Positions 26,240 through 36,171 are shown, numbered from the stretch's first letter. The stretch is DNA of 64,000 bases from Ureibacillus endophyticus (GCF_003628435.1 NZ_RBZN01000007.1:37895-101894), one strand, 5' to 3'. A program made the numbers and translations. Notes: generated by a model not told the origin, from the letters alone.

Positions 26240-27739
26240 ATGATGACTAATGATAAAAGACGCCGTTTTACAACTGCTGGTGGTGCTCCAGTAGTAAGTA
26301 ACCATGATTCAATGTCTGCTGGAAAACGTGGACCACTTTTACTACAAGATGTTTGGTTAGTAGAAAAATTAGCAAACTTTAACCGTGAAGTTATTCCTGA
26401 GCGTCGTATGCATGCAAAAGGTTCTGGTGCATTCGGTACTTTCACTGTAACTCACGACATTACAAAATATACAAAAGCAAAAATTTTCTCAGAAGTAGGT
26501 AAACAAACTCCTATGTTTGCTCGTTTCTCAACAGTAGCTGGTGAACGTGGTGCAGCTGATGCAGAGCGTGACATTCGAGGATTTGCTTTAAAATTCTACA
26601 CTGAGGAAGGTAACTGGGATTTAGTTGGTAATAATACACCTGTTTTCTTCTTCCGTGATCCATTACATTTCACTGATTTAAATCATGTTGTAAAACGTGA
26701 CCCACGTACAAATATGCATAATGCAAATAGTAACTGGGACTTCTGGACATCCCTTCCGGAAGCATTACATCAAGTAACAATCGTTATGTCTGACCGTGGT
26801 ATTCCAGATGGTTACCGTCATATGCATGGTTTCGGATCTCATACTTATAGCTTAATTAATGAAGATAATGAACGTGTATGGGTAAAATTCCACTTCCGTA
26901 CAGAACAAGGTATTAAAAACTTAACGGATGCTGAAGCAGCTGAAATTATAGGTAAAGACCGTGAATCTTCTCAACGCGACCTTTATGAATCAATTGAGCG
27001 TGGAGATTTCCCTAAATGGAAAATGTACATTCAAGTAATGACAGAAGAACAAGCGAAAGAATTACCATACAACCCATTCGACTTAACAAAAGTATGGTAC
27101 AAAAAAGACTTCCCTCTAATTCCAGTAGGTGAGTTTGAATTAAATAAAAACCCAGATAACTACTTTGCAGAAGTTGAACAAGCTGCATTTGCTCCTTCTA
27201 ACATTGTTCCTGGTATTGGTTTCTCACCAGACCGTATGTTACAAGGACGTATCTTTGCTTATGCTGATGCACAACGCTACCGTTTAGGTGTAAACCACTA
27301 CATGTTACCTGTAAACGCTCCAAAATGCCCATTCCGCACATTCCATCGTGATGGTGCAATGCGTTTTGATGGCAACTTAGGTTCTACATTAGGTTACGAG
27401 CCAAACAGCTATGGTGAATGGGAACATAACACTGACTTAAAAGAACCATTACTAGAACTTGATGGTGGTGCTGGCATCTATGACTTCCGTGAAGATGACA
27501 ACAACTACTTCGAACAACCTGGTAAACTGTTTAACTTAATGACAGCAGAAGAAAAACAACGCCTATTCGATAACACTGCTGCAAACTTACAAGGTGTTGA
27601 AGAATTCATCCAACGTCGTCATATCTTACACTGCTATTTAGCTGACCCAGCTTATGGTGAAGGTGTAGCAAAAGCACTTGGTTTAACTTTAGACGGTATG
27701 GATCTTTCAAACCCATACTTAACAAAGGTTGGGCAATAA
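26240..27739 (+). CDS. katA: Catalase, clade-type small subunit heme catalase
   Basis: A 499-residue monofunctional heme catalase that disproportionates hydrogen peroxide. The distal His segment is [20 protein letters not shown] (about 48-67) and [15 protein letters not shown] (about 132-146) carries the conserved Asn/Phe neighbourhood. The proximal heme-ligand Tyr lies in [14 protein letters not shown] (about 337-350). A full AGGAGG precedes the ATG. The gene is codon-biased toward common codons, as expected for high expression. It is monocistronic with a good terminator; peroxide control by PerR is likely. Confidence 0.96.
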   Translation: MMTNDKRRRFTTAGGAPVVSNHDSMSAGKRGPLLLQDVWLVEKLANFNREVIPERRMHAKGSGAFGTFTVTHDITKYTKAKIFSEVGKQTPMFARFSTVAGERGAADAERDIRGFALKFYTEEGNWDLVGNNTPVFFFRDPLHFTDLNHVVKRDPRTNMHNANSNWDFWTSLPEALHQVTIVMSDRGIPDGYRHMHGFGSHTYSLINEDNERVWVKFHFRTEQGIKNLTDAEAAEIIGKDRESSQRDLYESIERGDFPKWKMYIQVMTEEQAKELPYNPFDLTKVWYKKDFPLIPVGEFELNKNPDNYFAEVEQAAFAPSNIVPGIGFSPDRMLQGRIFAYADAQRYRLGVNHYMLPVNAPKCPFRTFHRDGAMRFDGNLGSTLGYEPNSYGEWEHNTDLKEPLLELDGGAGIYDFREDDNNYFEQPGKLFNLMTAEEKQRLFDNTAANLQGVEEFIQRRHILHCYLADPAYGEGVAKALGLTLDGMDLSNPYLTKVGQ

Positions 27740-27807
27740 TTTAATAGATTTATAGATTATGAATCTATCTACTAGATTCTAATCTCATCTCATTGATATC
27801 CAAATCC

Positions 27808-27854
27808 AAAAGCTTTGTGTTTATCGAGTTTACTCGGTACACAAAGCTTTTTTT
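27808..27854 (+). terminator. katA terminator
   Basis: AAAAGCTTTGTGT (27808-27820) pairs with ACACAAAGCTTT (27839-27850), followed by a run of T to 27854. Confidence 0.88.
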
Positions 27855-27884
27855 ATAAAAAAAAGCATCTTTCAAATGAAAGAT
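27855..27884 (-). terminator. Terminator of the AEC transporter gene
   Basis: A perfect 10-bp hairpin GCATCTTTCA/TGAAAGATGC, followed by T8 on the minus strand. It is back to back with the katA terminator. Confidence 0.9.
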
Positions 27885-27885
27885 G

Positions 27886-28815
27886 CTATGTAAATAATAT
27901 AGTTGATAAATATATGACTACTGTAACAGTTAAACAGCTAACAATTGTTGAGAATAACACCGTTTGAGCTGCCGTATTCGATTCTACATCATATTCTAAA
28001 GCTAGACTCGAACTGTTTCTAGATGTCGGAAAGGCACTTGCAATGAATAATGATTGAGCCACTACCCCATCGAGACCTAATAAATAAATAATCAGAAGTG
28101 CTGTTGCAGGTCCTACCACTAACCTTGTAAAACAACTAATTATAATCGTTTTATTAATCATTGTTTTTAATTCGATTTGAGAAAGCTGTGCACCAAGTGT
28201 AATTAACGCAACTGCAATAAACCCATCCGAAATATGATCAAGTGGAATACGAAATGTCTGAGGGATTTCAAAATTTAATACATTTAATATTATGCCTAAT
28301 ATTAAACCATGAACAATTGGCATCTTCGTAAAATCTTTTATGATCTCTAATCCAGATTTTGTCGTTGAAATTAAATTATATAGACCATAAGTATAGGTCG
28401 TCATATTTTGAAATATAACGAGAATGACTTGAATTGCAACTCCGATTGGTTGAGTAGAAAAGACCATTTGGGCTACAGGAATCCCATAATTTCCTGAATT
28501 GATTAAGACGACACTGTTTTTAAAAACTGCAGACTCCATTCGATTTAAACCTAACATTTTTGCAATAAAGTGACTTATAAGCATTTGACATCCAATAAAC
28601 AATGTAATAAAGATAGCTACTTGCCCTAAAACGGCCATTTCAATAGTAGTTTCATAAATATTTAAAAATACTGCCACTGGCATAAAACAGTATGTAATGA
28701 GTTGGGACATTGCCTTTAAATTAAATCGAAACTTCTTTTGTAACATCACACCTACGATTAGTAATACCAAGATTGGTGCTACAATTTGAAAGAATATCAT
28801 TGATAAGTAATTCAT
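27886..28815 (-). CDS. AEC family transporter (auxin efflux carrier-like)
   Basis: A 309-residue membrane protein with about ten helices in two five-helix halves. NSGNYGIPVAQMVFS (about 105-119) and ASAFPTSRNSSSLALEYD (about 259-276) are the conserved cross-over segments of the auxin efflux carrier/malonate-type AEC family. In bacteria these move small organic acids such as malate or malonate, but the direction and substrate here are unknown. The start has GAGGAAA upstream. Single-gene unit. Confidence 0.85.
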   Translation of the reverse strand: MNYLSMIFFQIVAPILVLLIVGVMLQKKFRFNLKAMSQLITYCFMPVAVFLNIYETTIEMAVLGQVAIFITLFIGCQMLISHFIAKMLGLNRMESAVFKNSVVLINSGNYGIPVAQMVFSTQPIGVAIQVILVIFQNMTTYTYGLYNLISTTKSGLEIIKDFTKMPIVHGLILGIILNVLNFEIPQTFRIPLDHISDGFIAVALITLGAQLSQIELKTMINKTIIISCFTRLVVGPATALLIIYLLGLDGVVAQSLFIASAFPTSRNSSSLALEYDVESNTAAQTVLFSTIVSCLTVTVVIYLSTILFT

Positions 28816-28923
28816 ATATATTTCCTCGCATTTAACTAATATCTATCCCCTATCTTAACACTCTTTGCAAAGGAAATTTACTTCTGTTAACATATATAAA
28901 ATTAATTTAGAGAGGAATCATTT

Positions 28924-29106
28924 ATGAATAAAAAAAGTAAAAGACATTTTTACATTTGCCTTTTTATTTCTGTGCTCTTCACAGTTAACATTGTAAAAAA
29001 TTATTTCAATACAGGGAAAATATCAATCGGAAGTATATTAGTTACGGTAGTCATTTATATTGCTACAATTTTAGCGGCCTATACTATGAAAAATAATAAA
29101 AATTAA
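28924..29106 (+). CDS. Small two-helix membrane protein
   Basis: A 60-residue protein with a basic N-terminus (MNKKSKRH), two hydrophobic helices (about 9-24 and 34-53) joined by a short loop, and a basic C-terminus. GAGAGGAA precedes the ATG. It looks like a genuine small membrane protein; I do not recognise a family. Confidence 0.5.
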   Translation: MNKKSKRHFYICLFISVLFTVNIVKNYFNTGKISIGSILVTVVIYIATILAAYTMKNNKN

Positions 29107-29186
29107 TGTTTTAAATATTTGATTCATTTTCTTTGCGAAAATTTGGTATATTCAAGATAAGGATCTCTTTTATGGGAGGGTTTAAT

Positions 29187-30644
29187 TTGCTGAAAATTGA
29201 TGAGCTACTTCTCGCCGAAACAAAGGGCAAGATTGACAACTCTCTTGAAGAAGCCATTCAAAGAGTTTGTCCATGTAAAAAAGAAATTGATGATAGCGTT
29301 TTTGGCTCCCTACTTGCTCTCGATTCTATTCTCATTACGAAGGAAAAAGCTAAGAATATTATCTACTCCACTGTTGAAGAATTTTGGGGAAATATTGATT
29401 TATTTTTACACTCAACGTTACAAACTACAACCATTGATATAGAGAATGCGAATGAACGTCTCCATTCATTCATTACATCTAAAACTGGTAAAAAGGCAAT
29501 TTTTGATCATTTACTTATACATAATCATTTTGAATTTGATAATTTATTAGCTCTCGTTTTCGGTAAAGATATCAAACTATCATTTCCTGCAGGCGGCCTT
29601 CAACAAATAAATTTATTCCAAATAGGCAAAAAGTTTTTTTTACATATTATCTATAATGATAAAAATGAATTTTGGAATATTTTATTTGCAAAAAAAATAT
29701 ACTCTATTTTTTTGCAAACGCCATTACAAAAAATTAAAGATGTCATGCAATTAATGGATTGCTTTAAATTTATATTAGAAAAACATTATACATTGAATCA
29801 ATCAGTCGTTGTTACGAATAACCTCATAAAACAACTTGATGAGCAAAACGTCCGATCCTATCAATTAAAGGAACTACATTTATTTAATCTCATCTTACAT
29901 TTTAATGGTGGAAAACGACACTATAAGAAGTTAAATAGGTTAATTGAGTGGATACTTTCTTCTTGGGGAAATGGAAAATGGGCTCTATCTGAAAAGGAAA
30001 ATGCACTTTTAGTCTATATGTTAGCAATGAATGCATCGGAGCAAAATGATATTGAAAAAGTAATTGAATATGGAAGGTATTTAATTCATCAAGATCGTCT
30101 TATTAATCATTCCATTGAATTACTTGTAGAATATAGTAATGTTTTACCTAACTTAAAACCTGAGCCAGCTACACTGGTTAAAGGATATAACAAAAATTAT
30201 TTAGAACAAATTTTTTATATTTTAATTGATGCACTTATTCAAAATGAGCAATTTGATGAAGTAATCTCCTTACTAAAGAAACATGAAATCGCGTCATGCT
30301 CTAGTATTTACGACTATTTCAATGCACCTCAATTCGATCAAGACATGCTGCATCGAATTGAAGCTACCGTACAGAGAGATATTGCTTATATTGTTCATAA
30401 TTCACCACAACATGTATTACAATCAATTGAAATTTGGCTTAACGATTATCAAAATGTAAAAAGCCCATATTATGAAATTGCCATTGAAACGTCAAATCAT
30501 GTTTGTAATCTATTGAAGGTATTTTTTGCAACTGAGCAATATGAGCTTTTTGAGAAATTAATAGAGGTTTATAACAAATATCTTAAAATCGACTCACACT
30601 ATTACGAGCTCCGAGAATTTGTATCAAAATACGTAAAAGCTTAA
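29187..30644 (+). CDS. Hypothetical protein, 485 residues
   Basis: A soluble, helix-rich protein with no signal peptide or membrane segment. TTG 29187 is chosen as start because GGGAGGG (29174-29180) lies 6 nt upstream; ATG 29172 overlaps that site. The C-terminal two thirds (about 190-485) looks like stacked amphipathic helices such as TPR/HEAT-like repeats (VIEYGRYLIHQDRLINHSIE, YILIDALIQNEQFDEVISLL). Its stop codon overlaps that of the convergent next gene. I do not recognise the family. Confidence 0.6.
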   Translation: MLKIDELLLAETKGKIDNSLEEAIQRVCPCKKEIDDSVFGSLLALDSILITKEKAKNIIYSTVEEFWGNIDLFLHSTLQTTTIDIENANERLHSFITSKTGKKAIFDHLLIHNHFEFDNLLALVFGKDIKLSFPAGGLQQINLFQIGKKFFLHIIYNDKNEFWNILFAKKIYSIFLQTPLQKIKDVMQLMDCFKFILEKHYTLNQSVVVTNNLIKQLDEQNVRSYQLKELHLFNLILHFNGGKRHYKKLNRLIEWILSSWGNGKWALSEKENALLVYMLAMNASEQNDIEKVIEYGRYLIHQDRLINHSIELLVEYSNVLPNLKPEPATLVKGYNKNYLEQIFYILIDALIQNEQFDEVISLLKKHEIASCSSIYDYFNAPQFDQDMLHRIEATVQRDIAYIVHNSPQHVLQSIEIWLNDYQNVKSPYYEIAIETSNHVCNLLKVFFATEQYELFEKLIEVYNKYLKIDSHYYELREFVSKYVKA

Positions 30645-31219
30645 GCTATAGATTGTATAGAAGATACTGGGACATTTCTCATAGGTTTTGTCCGGTAAAT
30701 TTGAATATATTCGTGAATGGTACCAGTATAACGCAATTGTAAATATGGAAGCTTTGTAAAATCAGTAGGTTTCATAAAGTATGGGCACTTTCCACAAAGG
30801 GATAGCCCTACATATTGGAAGAGGGTTGCGATAAATTGAGAGCAGAAAAAGGCATTATGTCTCTTAACTTTCAATCGACAGGCAACCCCAAATAACCCAA
30901 TAAAATTATATTTATATATATTTTTATTCAATTTATAATGCTGTACATGTTCCTTTAATAAATAATATTGTTCTTCTGTCACTGGGCACTCATATACTGC
31001 ACAACTAGCACTTCCTAATAGCTTAGAAGAAGGATTTTCATGAACAAATCCCCCAATAAACGGATTATTCTCTCGCTTCCTCCCAAAACTGTACATTTCT
31101 CTTAATTCTTCATCAAAAGAAATTGATATATGATTAAAATTCTCTTGCGTATATAACTGAATTGCCCTTGATAACAGAGAGCCAGTCTCTGTAAGTACTA
31201 TGTAAATGACTTTACTCAT
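30641..31219 (-). CDS. Permuted papain-like (YiiX/NlpC-type) protein, putative
   Basis: A 192-residue soluble protein beginning MSKVIYIVLTETGSLLSRAI. HISISFDEELREMYSFGRKR (about 31-50) and NAFFCSQFIATLFQYVGLSL (about 125-144) look like the His and Cys motifs of permuted NlpC/P60-papain-like domains (YaeF/YiiX, LRAT-like), in the order His then Cys. Start ATG 31219 has GGGGTGA upstream. Such proteins cleave amide or ester bonds in lipids or peptides; the assignment is from motif look only. Confidence 0.5.
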   Translation of the reverse strand: MSKVIYIVLTETGSLLSRAIQLYTQENFNHISISFDEELREMYSFGRKRENNPFIGGFVHENPSSKLLGSASCAVYECPVTEEQYYLLKEHVQHYKLNKNIYKYNFIGLFGVACRLKVKRHNAFFCSQFIATLFQYVGLSLCGKCPYFMKPTDFTKLPYLQLRYTGTIHEYIQIYRTKPMRNVPVSSIQSIA

Positions 31220-31358
31220 CTGAATCACCCCTGAAACCAAATCATATACGTATATTACCTATAAAATATTAAGAAACTTGTAATGTAAAAATTAAGATTC
31301 CCTTAATATTTGACGTCTATATATAGAAATACGTTTCAAGATATGTCTTGGTTTCAAA

Positions 31359-31395
31359 AAAGATACGTCTCTACGGGTAGAGACGTATCTTTTTC
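31359..31395. terminator. Perfect 14-bp hairpin terminator
   Basis: AGATACGTCTCTAC and GTAGAGACGTATCT pair perfectly around GG, with A6 before and T5 after. It lies between genes running away from it or ending near it and also starts the repeat cluster at 31360-31590. Confidence 0.75.
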
Positions 31396-31590
31396 TGCAC
31401 CGAAAGCGTAGCTACAGGTGCAAAAATTTTGAACTTTATTTTTCCAATAATTTAATCTGATACAGATGCATTCTTTTCTGCACCGAAAGTGTAGCGGCAG
31501 GTGCAAAAATGATTTATTAGAACTGTACCTTTTAGTAAAACTAATTTAATCCAAAAGAGACGTATCTTTTTCTGCACCGAAAGAAAAAAA
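31376..31590. repeat. CTGCACCGAAAG repeat cluster
   Basis: TTTCTGCACCGAAAG occurs three times (around 31392, 31475 and 31567). The first two copies continue to a full hairpin TGCACC...GGTGCA (31396-31422 and 31479-31505); the third is cut short by A7. The GAGACGTATCTTTTT lead-in is also repeated before copies 1 and 3. The rest of the stretch from 31220 to 31597 holds no gene. Confidence 0.75.
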
Positions 31591-31597
31591 TCCTCTC

Positions 31598-32782
31598 CTA
31601 CTGTAATACCCCTTTTTCCTTCAGCGCTTCAATTTCCTCATTCGAATACCCTAACCCTTCTAGAATCTCAGTATTATGCTCACCCAGCTTTGCTCCTACA
31701 AACTTATATGTTGGTTCCTCTTGGTCAAATTTAATCGCTGCTCCAATTTGTTTTTGTACATTGCCTTCTCGATCTGGTATTTCAACAATCATGTTACGAG
31801 CAGCTAATTGTGGGTGTTCACAGGAATCTTTAAAAGTTAAAACAGGCTCTACACATCCATGGAAATCCTCATTAAATACTTCTAACCACTCATCAAAAGT
31901 TTTTGTTAAAAACGCATCTTTCACTGCTTCTTTAAATCGTTTTTGTGTATAAGTTGAATCATTAAATGTACTTTGGATTAATTCAGGAATATCTAAAGCT
32001 TCACATAGTAACTTACGGAAATGCGGCTCAAGGCTACCAACAGAAAAATATCTGCCATCCTTTGTTTTATAGTAATCATAAAATGTGCCGCCATTTAATA
32101 TTTCTTCTTCTGCTTGTGCTAGATGTCCACTTGTTAAATATGTTGTTCCATATAAAGCATTCATTGTGAAAACTGCATCTACCATCGATACATCGATATA
32201 TTTCCCTTGTCCCGTTTTTTCTCGGTGTAATGCTGCAGCTAGCACCCCTACTGCTGCGTGCATCGCCCCTCCTGCAATATCTGCCATTTGAATACCCATT
32301 GGTACAGGTTTCTTATCTTTAAGGCGTGAATGATCAAGAACCCCTGCGATAGATAAAAAATTATTATCGTGTCCTGGCCGATCTCGGTATGGACCTGTTT
32401 GACCATAGCCAGTAATAGAACAATAGATAAGTTTTGGATTTTCACATTTTAACGTGTCATAATCAAGACCTAATCGTTGCATCACACCTGGTCGAAACCC
32501 TTCTATCACAATGTCATATTCATGTATTAATGACTTAACAATATCGATTGCCTCAGGTGTTTTTAAATCTAAGCTAATTGACTTTTTCGATCGATTTAAA
32601 TGTTGATGAATAAATGACTCACGCTCGTTATCATATGGTGGCATAATTCTCATCATGTCCACCCTTTTTGAAGACTCAATATGGATAATATCCGCTCCAT
32701 AATCCGCGAACATCATTGTAGCAAACGCTCCAGGTAACATTGATGAAAAATCGAGAATCTTTAACCCTTGTAAAATTGACAT
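31598..32782 (-). CDS. CaiB/BaiF family CoA transferase
   Basis: A 394-residue class III CoA transferase. MLPGAFATMMFADYGADIIH (about 16-35) and SISLDLKTPEAIDIVKSLIH belong to the N-terminal Rossmann part. The catalytic Asp is in NFLSIAGVLDHS or the nearby GHDNNFL segment (about 140-145). PMGIQMADIAGGAMHAAVGV follows. I start at the second ATG (32782), 9 nt after AGGGGG; the first ATG (32791) abuts that site. It transfers CoA between carboxylic acids. No acyl-CoA dehydrogenase or ligase neighbour is present, so the acid cannot be named. Racemase (alpha-methylacyl-CoA) function is another possibility. Confidence 0.85.
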   Translation of the reverse strand: MSILQGLKILDFSSMLPGAFATMMFADYGADIIHIESSKRVDMMRIMPPYDNERESFIHQHLNRSKKSISLDLKTPEAIDIVKSLIHEYDIVIEGFRPGVMQRLGLDYDTLKCENPKLIYCSITGYGQTGPYRDRPGHDNNFLSIAGVLDHSRLKDKKPVPMGIQMADIAGGAMHAAVGVLAAALHREKTGQGKYIDVSMVDAVFTMNALYGTTYLTSGHLAQAEEEILNGGTFYDYYKTKDGRYFSVGSLEPHFRKLLCEALDIPELIQSTFNDSTYTQKRFKEAVKDAFLTKTFDEWLEVFNEDFHGCVEPVLTFKDSCEHPQLAARNMIVEIPDREGNVQKQIGAAIKFDQEEPTYKFVGAKLGEHNTEILEGLGYSNEEIEALKEKGVLQ

Positions 32783-33020
32783 TTTCCCCATCCCCCTTTA
32801 AAACACAAATATACCAACCATTACCTTCCTTCTATATTACGCCCCTCTGTATTAATACAGTTTACATTACTATTAACAGTATTATAACAATTTAATAGCA
32901 TTTTACCTAACATTATTTAATAAATTATCAGATTATTTTAATAAATGGAAATTCTATTATATGTATCGATTATTCTCGTATTTTCAATTATATTAAACAT
33001 GATAGACATTTCAAAATATA

Positions 33021-33049
33021 TTGACACCAAATAATAAAACTTATACTAT
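33021..33049 (+). promoter_or_regulatory. Promoter of the NhaC gene
   Basis: Perfect TTGACA (33021-33026), 17 bp, TACTAT (33044-33049), 75 bp before the start. The remainder of the 32783-33124 interval is AT-rich without other features. Confidence 0.75.
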
Positions 33050-33124
33050 AACTCTATAAAATTAAACGACTATTAAACGTCATGTTTTTTAGGGTATTAC
33101 ATTTATCAGAAATGGGGATTTAAG

Positions 33125-34588
33125 ATGGGAGACAAAAAAGAGTTAAGTAAAAAAGAAATACCTCTATTTTGGGCTTTATTGCCATTAATAATCATGATTG
33201 CATCTATGATTATTACAATTATCTTCTTAGAACAAGGACCACATATTCCTTTAATCATTGGGACAACTGTTGCTGCACTTGTTGCCTGGAAACAAGGTTT
33301 TAAATGGGCAGAACTAGAAGAAATGATGTACAAAGGAATTAAACTCGCATTGCCAGCTATCGTCATTATCATTTTAGTAGGATTAATTATTGGATCATGG
33401 ATTGGCGGCGGTGTAGTTGGAACAATGATTTACTATGGTTTACAAATTATTACACCATCTTTCTTTTTGGTAACGATTACATTAATTTGTATTGTTGTTT
33501 CTCTTGCAATCGGAAGTTCATGGTCAACAATGGGGACAATCGGTGTTGCTGGTATGGGGATTGGACTAAGCATGGGAATTCCAGCTCCAATCATCGCCGG
33601 CGCAGTAATTTCAGGGGCATATTTTGGTGATAAAATGTCACCTTTATCTGATACAACAAACCTTGCATCTGGATTAACAAACACAGACCTTTTTGATCAC
33701 ATTAAACATATGTTTTTTACAACGATTCCAGGTATTTTAATTGCCTTAATAGTTTATGGAATCATTGGGATGAACTATAAAGATAGCAATATTGATACTG
33801 CAAGCATTCAACAAACGCTATCCGTTTTAGAGGAGAGTTTTACAATCTCCCCTTGGCTTTTATTAATTCCTGTTGCCGTTATTGTACTTGTGGCTTTAAA
33901 AGTACCAGCGATTCCTTCATTAGTGATTGGTATTTTATTAGGTACATTATCTCAAGTATTCATTCAAGGTGATACATTAGCTGAAGCAATCGCTTCATTA
34001 CAAAGTGGGTATATAATTGAAACAGGTAACGAAATGGTAGATAACCTATTCAATCGTGGTGGCCTTGACTCAATGATGTATACTGTATCAATGACGATTG
34101 TTGCGATGACTTTCGGTGGAATACTTGAATTTTCAGGTATGTTGCAATCCATTATGAATCAAATTATTAAATTAGCAAAATCAACTGGTAGTCTAATAGC
34201 GACTACAATTTTAGCTTGTTTTACAACAAATGCTACATGTTCAGAACAATATATTTCAATTGTTGTACCCGCTCGTATGTTCGCATCAACATATCGTAAA
34301 AAAGGGTTACATTCGAAAAACTTATCTCGTGCCTTAGAAGATGGCGGAACATTAACTTCTGTATTTGTTCCGTGGAATACTTGTGGTGTATTTATTCTTG
34401 GTACACTGGGTGTAGGAGCAATGGAATATGCACCTTACGCGGTATTAAACTACGTTGTTCCAATTCTCTCGATTATTTATGCGTTTATAGGCTTCACAAT
34501 CCAGAAATTATCTGAAGAAGAAATCGCAGAATTAGACCGAATGGATGAGCTAAAAGAATTAGAAGAATTGCAAACGACTACTAACTAA
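33125..34588 (+). CDS. Na+/H+ antiporter, NhaC family
   Basis: A 487-residue membrane protein with about eleven helices and an acidic cytoplasmic tail. GSSWSTMGTIGVAGMGIGLS and ISGAYFGDKMSPLSDTTNLA (about 137-190) are the conserved ion-binding region of NhaC/MalNa-type antiporters (the D-K-M-S-P-L-S-D-T segment). CFTTNATCSEQYISIVVPAR follows. NhaC proteins exchange Na+ for H+, or in some relatives Na+-lactate for H+-malate. It is monocistronic with its own promoter. Confidence 0.88.
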   Translation: MGDKKELSKKEIPLFWALLPLIIMIASMIITIIFLEQGPHIPLIIGTTVAALVAWKQGFKWAELEEMMYKGIKLALPAIVIIILVGLIIGSWIGGGVVGTMIYYGLQIITPSFFLVTITLICIVVSLAIGSSWSTMGTIGVAGMGIGLSMGIPAPIIAGAVISGAYFGDKMSPLSDTTNLASGLTNTDLFDHIKHMFFTTIPGILIALIVYGIIGMNYKDSNIDTASIQQTLSVLEESFTISPWLLLIPVAVIVLVALKVPAIPSLVIGILLGTLSQVFIQGDTLAEAIASLQSGYIIETGNEMVDNLFNRGGLDSMMYTVSMTIVAMTFGGILEFSGMLQSIMNQIIKLAKSTGSLIATTILACFTTNATCSEQYISIVVPARMFASTYRKKGLHSKNLSRALEDGGTLTSVFVPWNTCGVFILGTLGVGAMEYAPYAVLNYVVPILSIIYAFIGFTIQKLSEEEIAELDRMDELKELEELQTTTN

Positions 34589-34594
34589 AAAATC

Positions 34595-34630
34595 GGAGGT
34601 TAATCTAAAATGATTAACCTCCTTTTGTTT
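34595..34630 (+). terminator. Terminator of the NhaC gene
   Basis: GGAGGTTAAT (34595-34604) pairs with ATTAACCTCC (34613-34622), then TTTTGTTTT. Confidence 0.85.
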
Positions 34631-34652
34631 TGATATTTAGTTATGCAAAGAG

Positions 34653-35891
34653 TTAAAGGTATGTCGGAAAATTTAATCGATAAACCGCGCGCGGCCTTCC
34701 CTGTTGGTATGTCATTTCTTCTCCAACAACCTCAGCATATTGATGATCAACTAACTTTTTCAGAATTCGTTCTGATGTACGTCTACTTACCTGTAAAAAT
34801 GATTCCAAATCATGAGCAGTAAACTCATTGGCTGTATGATACTTACTAAATTGAATTACCTTTGAAAGATTAGCAGGACTTAAAGAGGTCGATTTTGCCA
34901 CTTCAACGAGTACAGGTTCCTGTGTACGTAATTCAATACAACGATGATATTTAGGATATGGTCCAAGTAATTGTTTATGTTCAGTCAATACATATGCAGT
35001 ATTTGATTTTGTTAAAAGAAGAGCATCTTTTGCATTCTGTGTTGCCTCTTCGATATTACTACCATATCCAAATGCCAATTTAAAAGACGTATCACTTAAC
35101 CTTTTCCACTGTATTTCTGATAAGTATTCAAATATTCTTTGAACATCTCCTTGAGTAGTAAATAAAGTAAATAAATTTCTTTCTACCTCAATTAATCTCG
35201 TTTTAAATAATAAGGTGAACTGACCCAGTTCGTTAATTTGAATTTCTCTATTATTTTCAAATTGTATATAACCTACCGCAATTTTTGCTGATTGACTTTT
35301 AGTTAAAATGGCGAGGTTTTTAGTTTCACTAATCCCTTTAATAATAGAACTTCTTGGGTCAATCATTCTTATGACAGGAACATTTTGCTTCTGTAAAATT
35401 TCATAAACTGCATGAATACTAGTTACCGCTTGAGTTGTTTTTTGATTTTGATAAAGATCATAATGAAACTTCACAATTTCCTCAATATCAACATTTGGTT
35501 CTATTTTATACATCCATGGAAATTCATTAGTACTTATGTCTTCTAATATACCTGTTGCAATATTTGGGTCAGTAATATCAATGGATACTTCTTGCAGCGT
35601 AGTTCCTCTGTTTGTTAATGCAAGTAACGTTGTAGCAATGGCCGTCCCATCTTACTTTAAATAGTGTGTTGGTATTGGAAGCTCATCACAATTTTTCTTT
35701 GCATAAAAATAAGGCAATGAGCCCGAAAAAAATACTGCATCGCACGGTTTAATCTGTGCAATAAGTGCAGCCGCCTCCTGTGGGTTTCTATATATATAAT
35801 ATTGGAGTTTAATTGATGAGAGCTCTGTTTCAATTGTTTTTACTCGTTTTGCAAATTCGTTTGAACAAATTACAGCAATTTGTGTATCCAC
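34653..35891 (-). pseudogene. Transcriptional regulator interrupted by one in-frame stop
   Basis: The minus strand encodes one continuous 413-codon frame broken only at codon 80 by TAA (35654-35652). The part before it (MDTQIAVICSNEFAKRV...) has a good GTG start with GGGGTG upstream. The codons directly after the stop (DGTAIATTLLALTNRGTTLQ) continue the same protein without a frameshift. The C-terminus (about 335-410) has a winged helix-turn-helix (LESFLQVSRRTSERILKKLV). The N-terminal part looks like a ligand-sensing alpha/beta domain. It is either a recent pseudogene or is read through; a downstream ATG at 35513 lacks a ribosome binding site. The regulon is unknown. Confidence 0.75.
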
Positions 35892-35974
35892 TGTATCACC
35901 CCAGTTCTTTTTTATGAAATGTGTATTTTTATACATTGTAAATATTCTAAATTTTCAGTCCTATAAAATCAATA

Positions 35975-36171
35975 AAAAAGTGGCCGTCTGAAAATCATTT
36001 TTGTGAGACGGTCACTTTGCGATTGTCGCTATCGCTTTCATCATAGATAAATTGCAACGAGGATGGTGTTAACCACCGCAGGAGCATTTTTTCTGCGACG
36101 AGGATGGTGTTAACCACCGCAGGAGCATTTTTTCTGCGACGAGGATGGTGTTAACCACCGCAGGAGCATTT
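35975..36171 (-). repeat. Dispersed MITE-like element, copy B, with triplicated core
   Basis: On the minus strand the core CTCCTGCGGTGGTTAACACC plus ATCCTCGTCGCA is present three times in tandem with a 41-bp period (unit boundaries at 36054, 36095 and 36136 on the plus strand). It is followed by the GAAAGCGATAGCGACA hairpin (36018-36045) and an end hairpin (GACCGTCT...AGACGG then CCAC and T6, 35975-36016) that works as a terminator. It fills nearly all of the gap between two minus-strand genes. Confidence 0.8.

Noticed and set aside
34653..35936. Two separate genes (94- and 286-residue ORFs)
   Set aside because: They are in the same frame with continuous coding sequence across one TAA, so they are halves of one gene.
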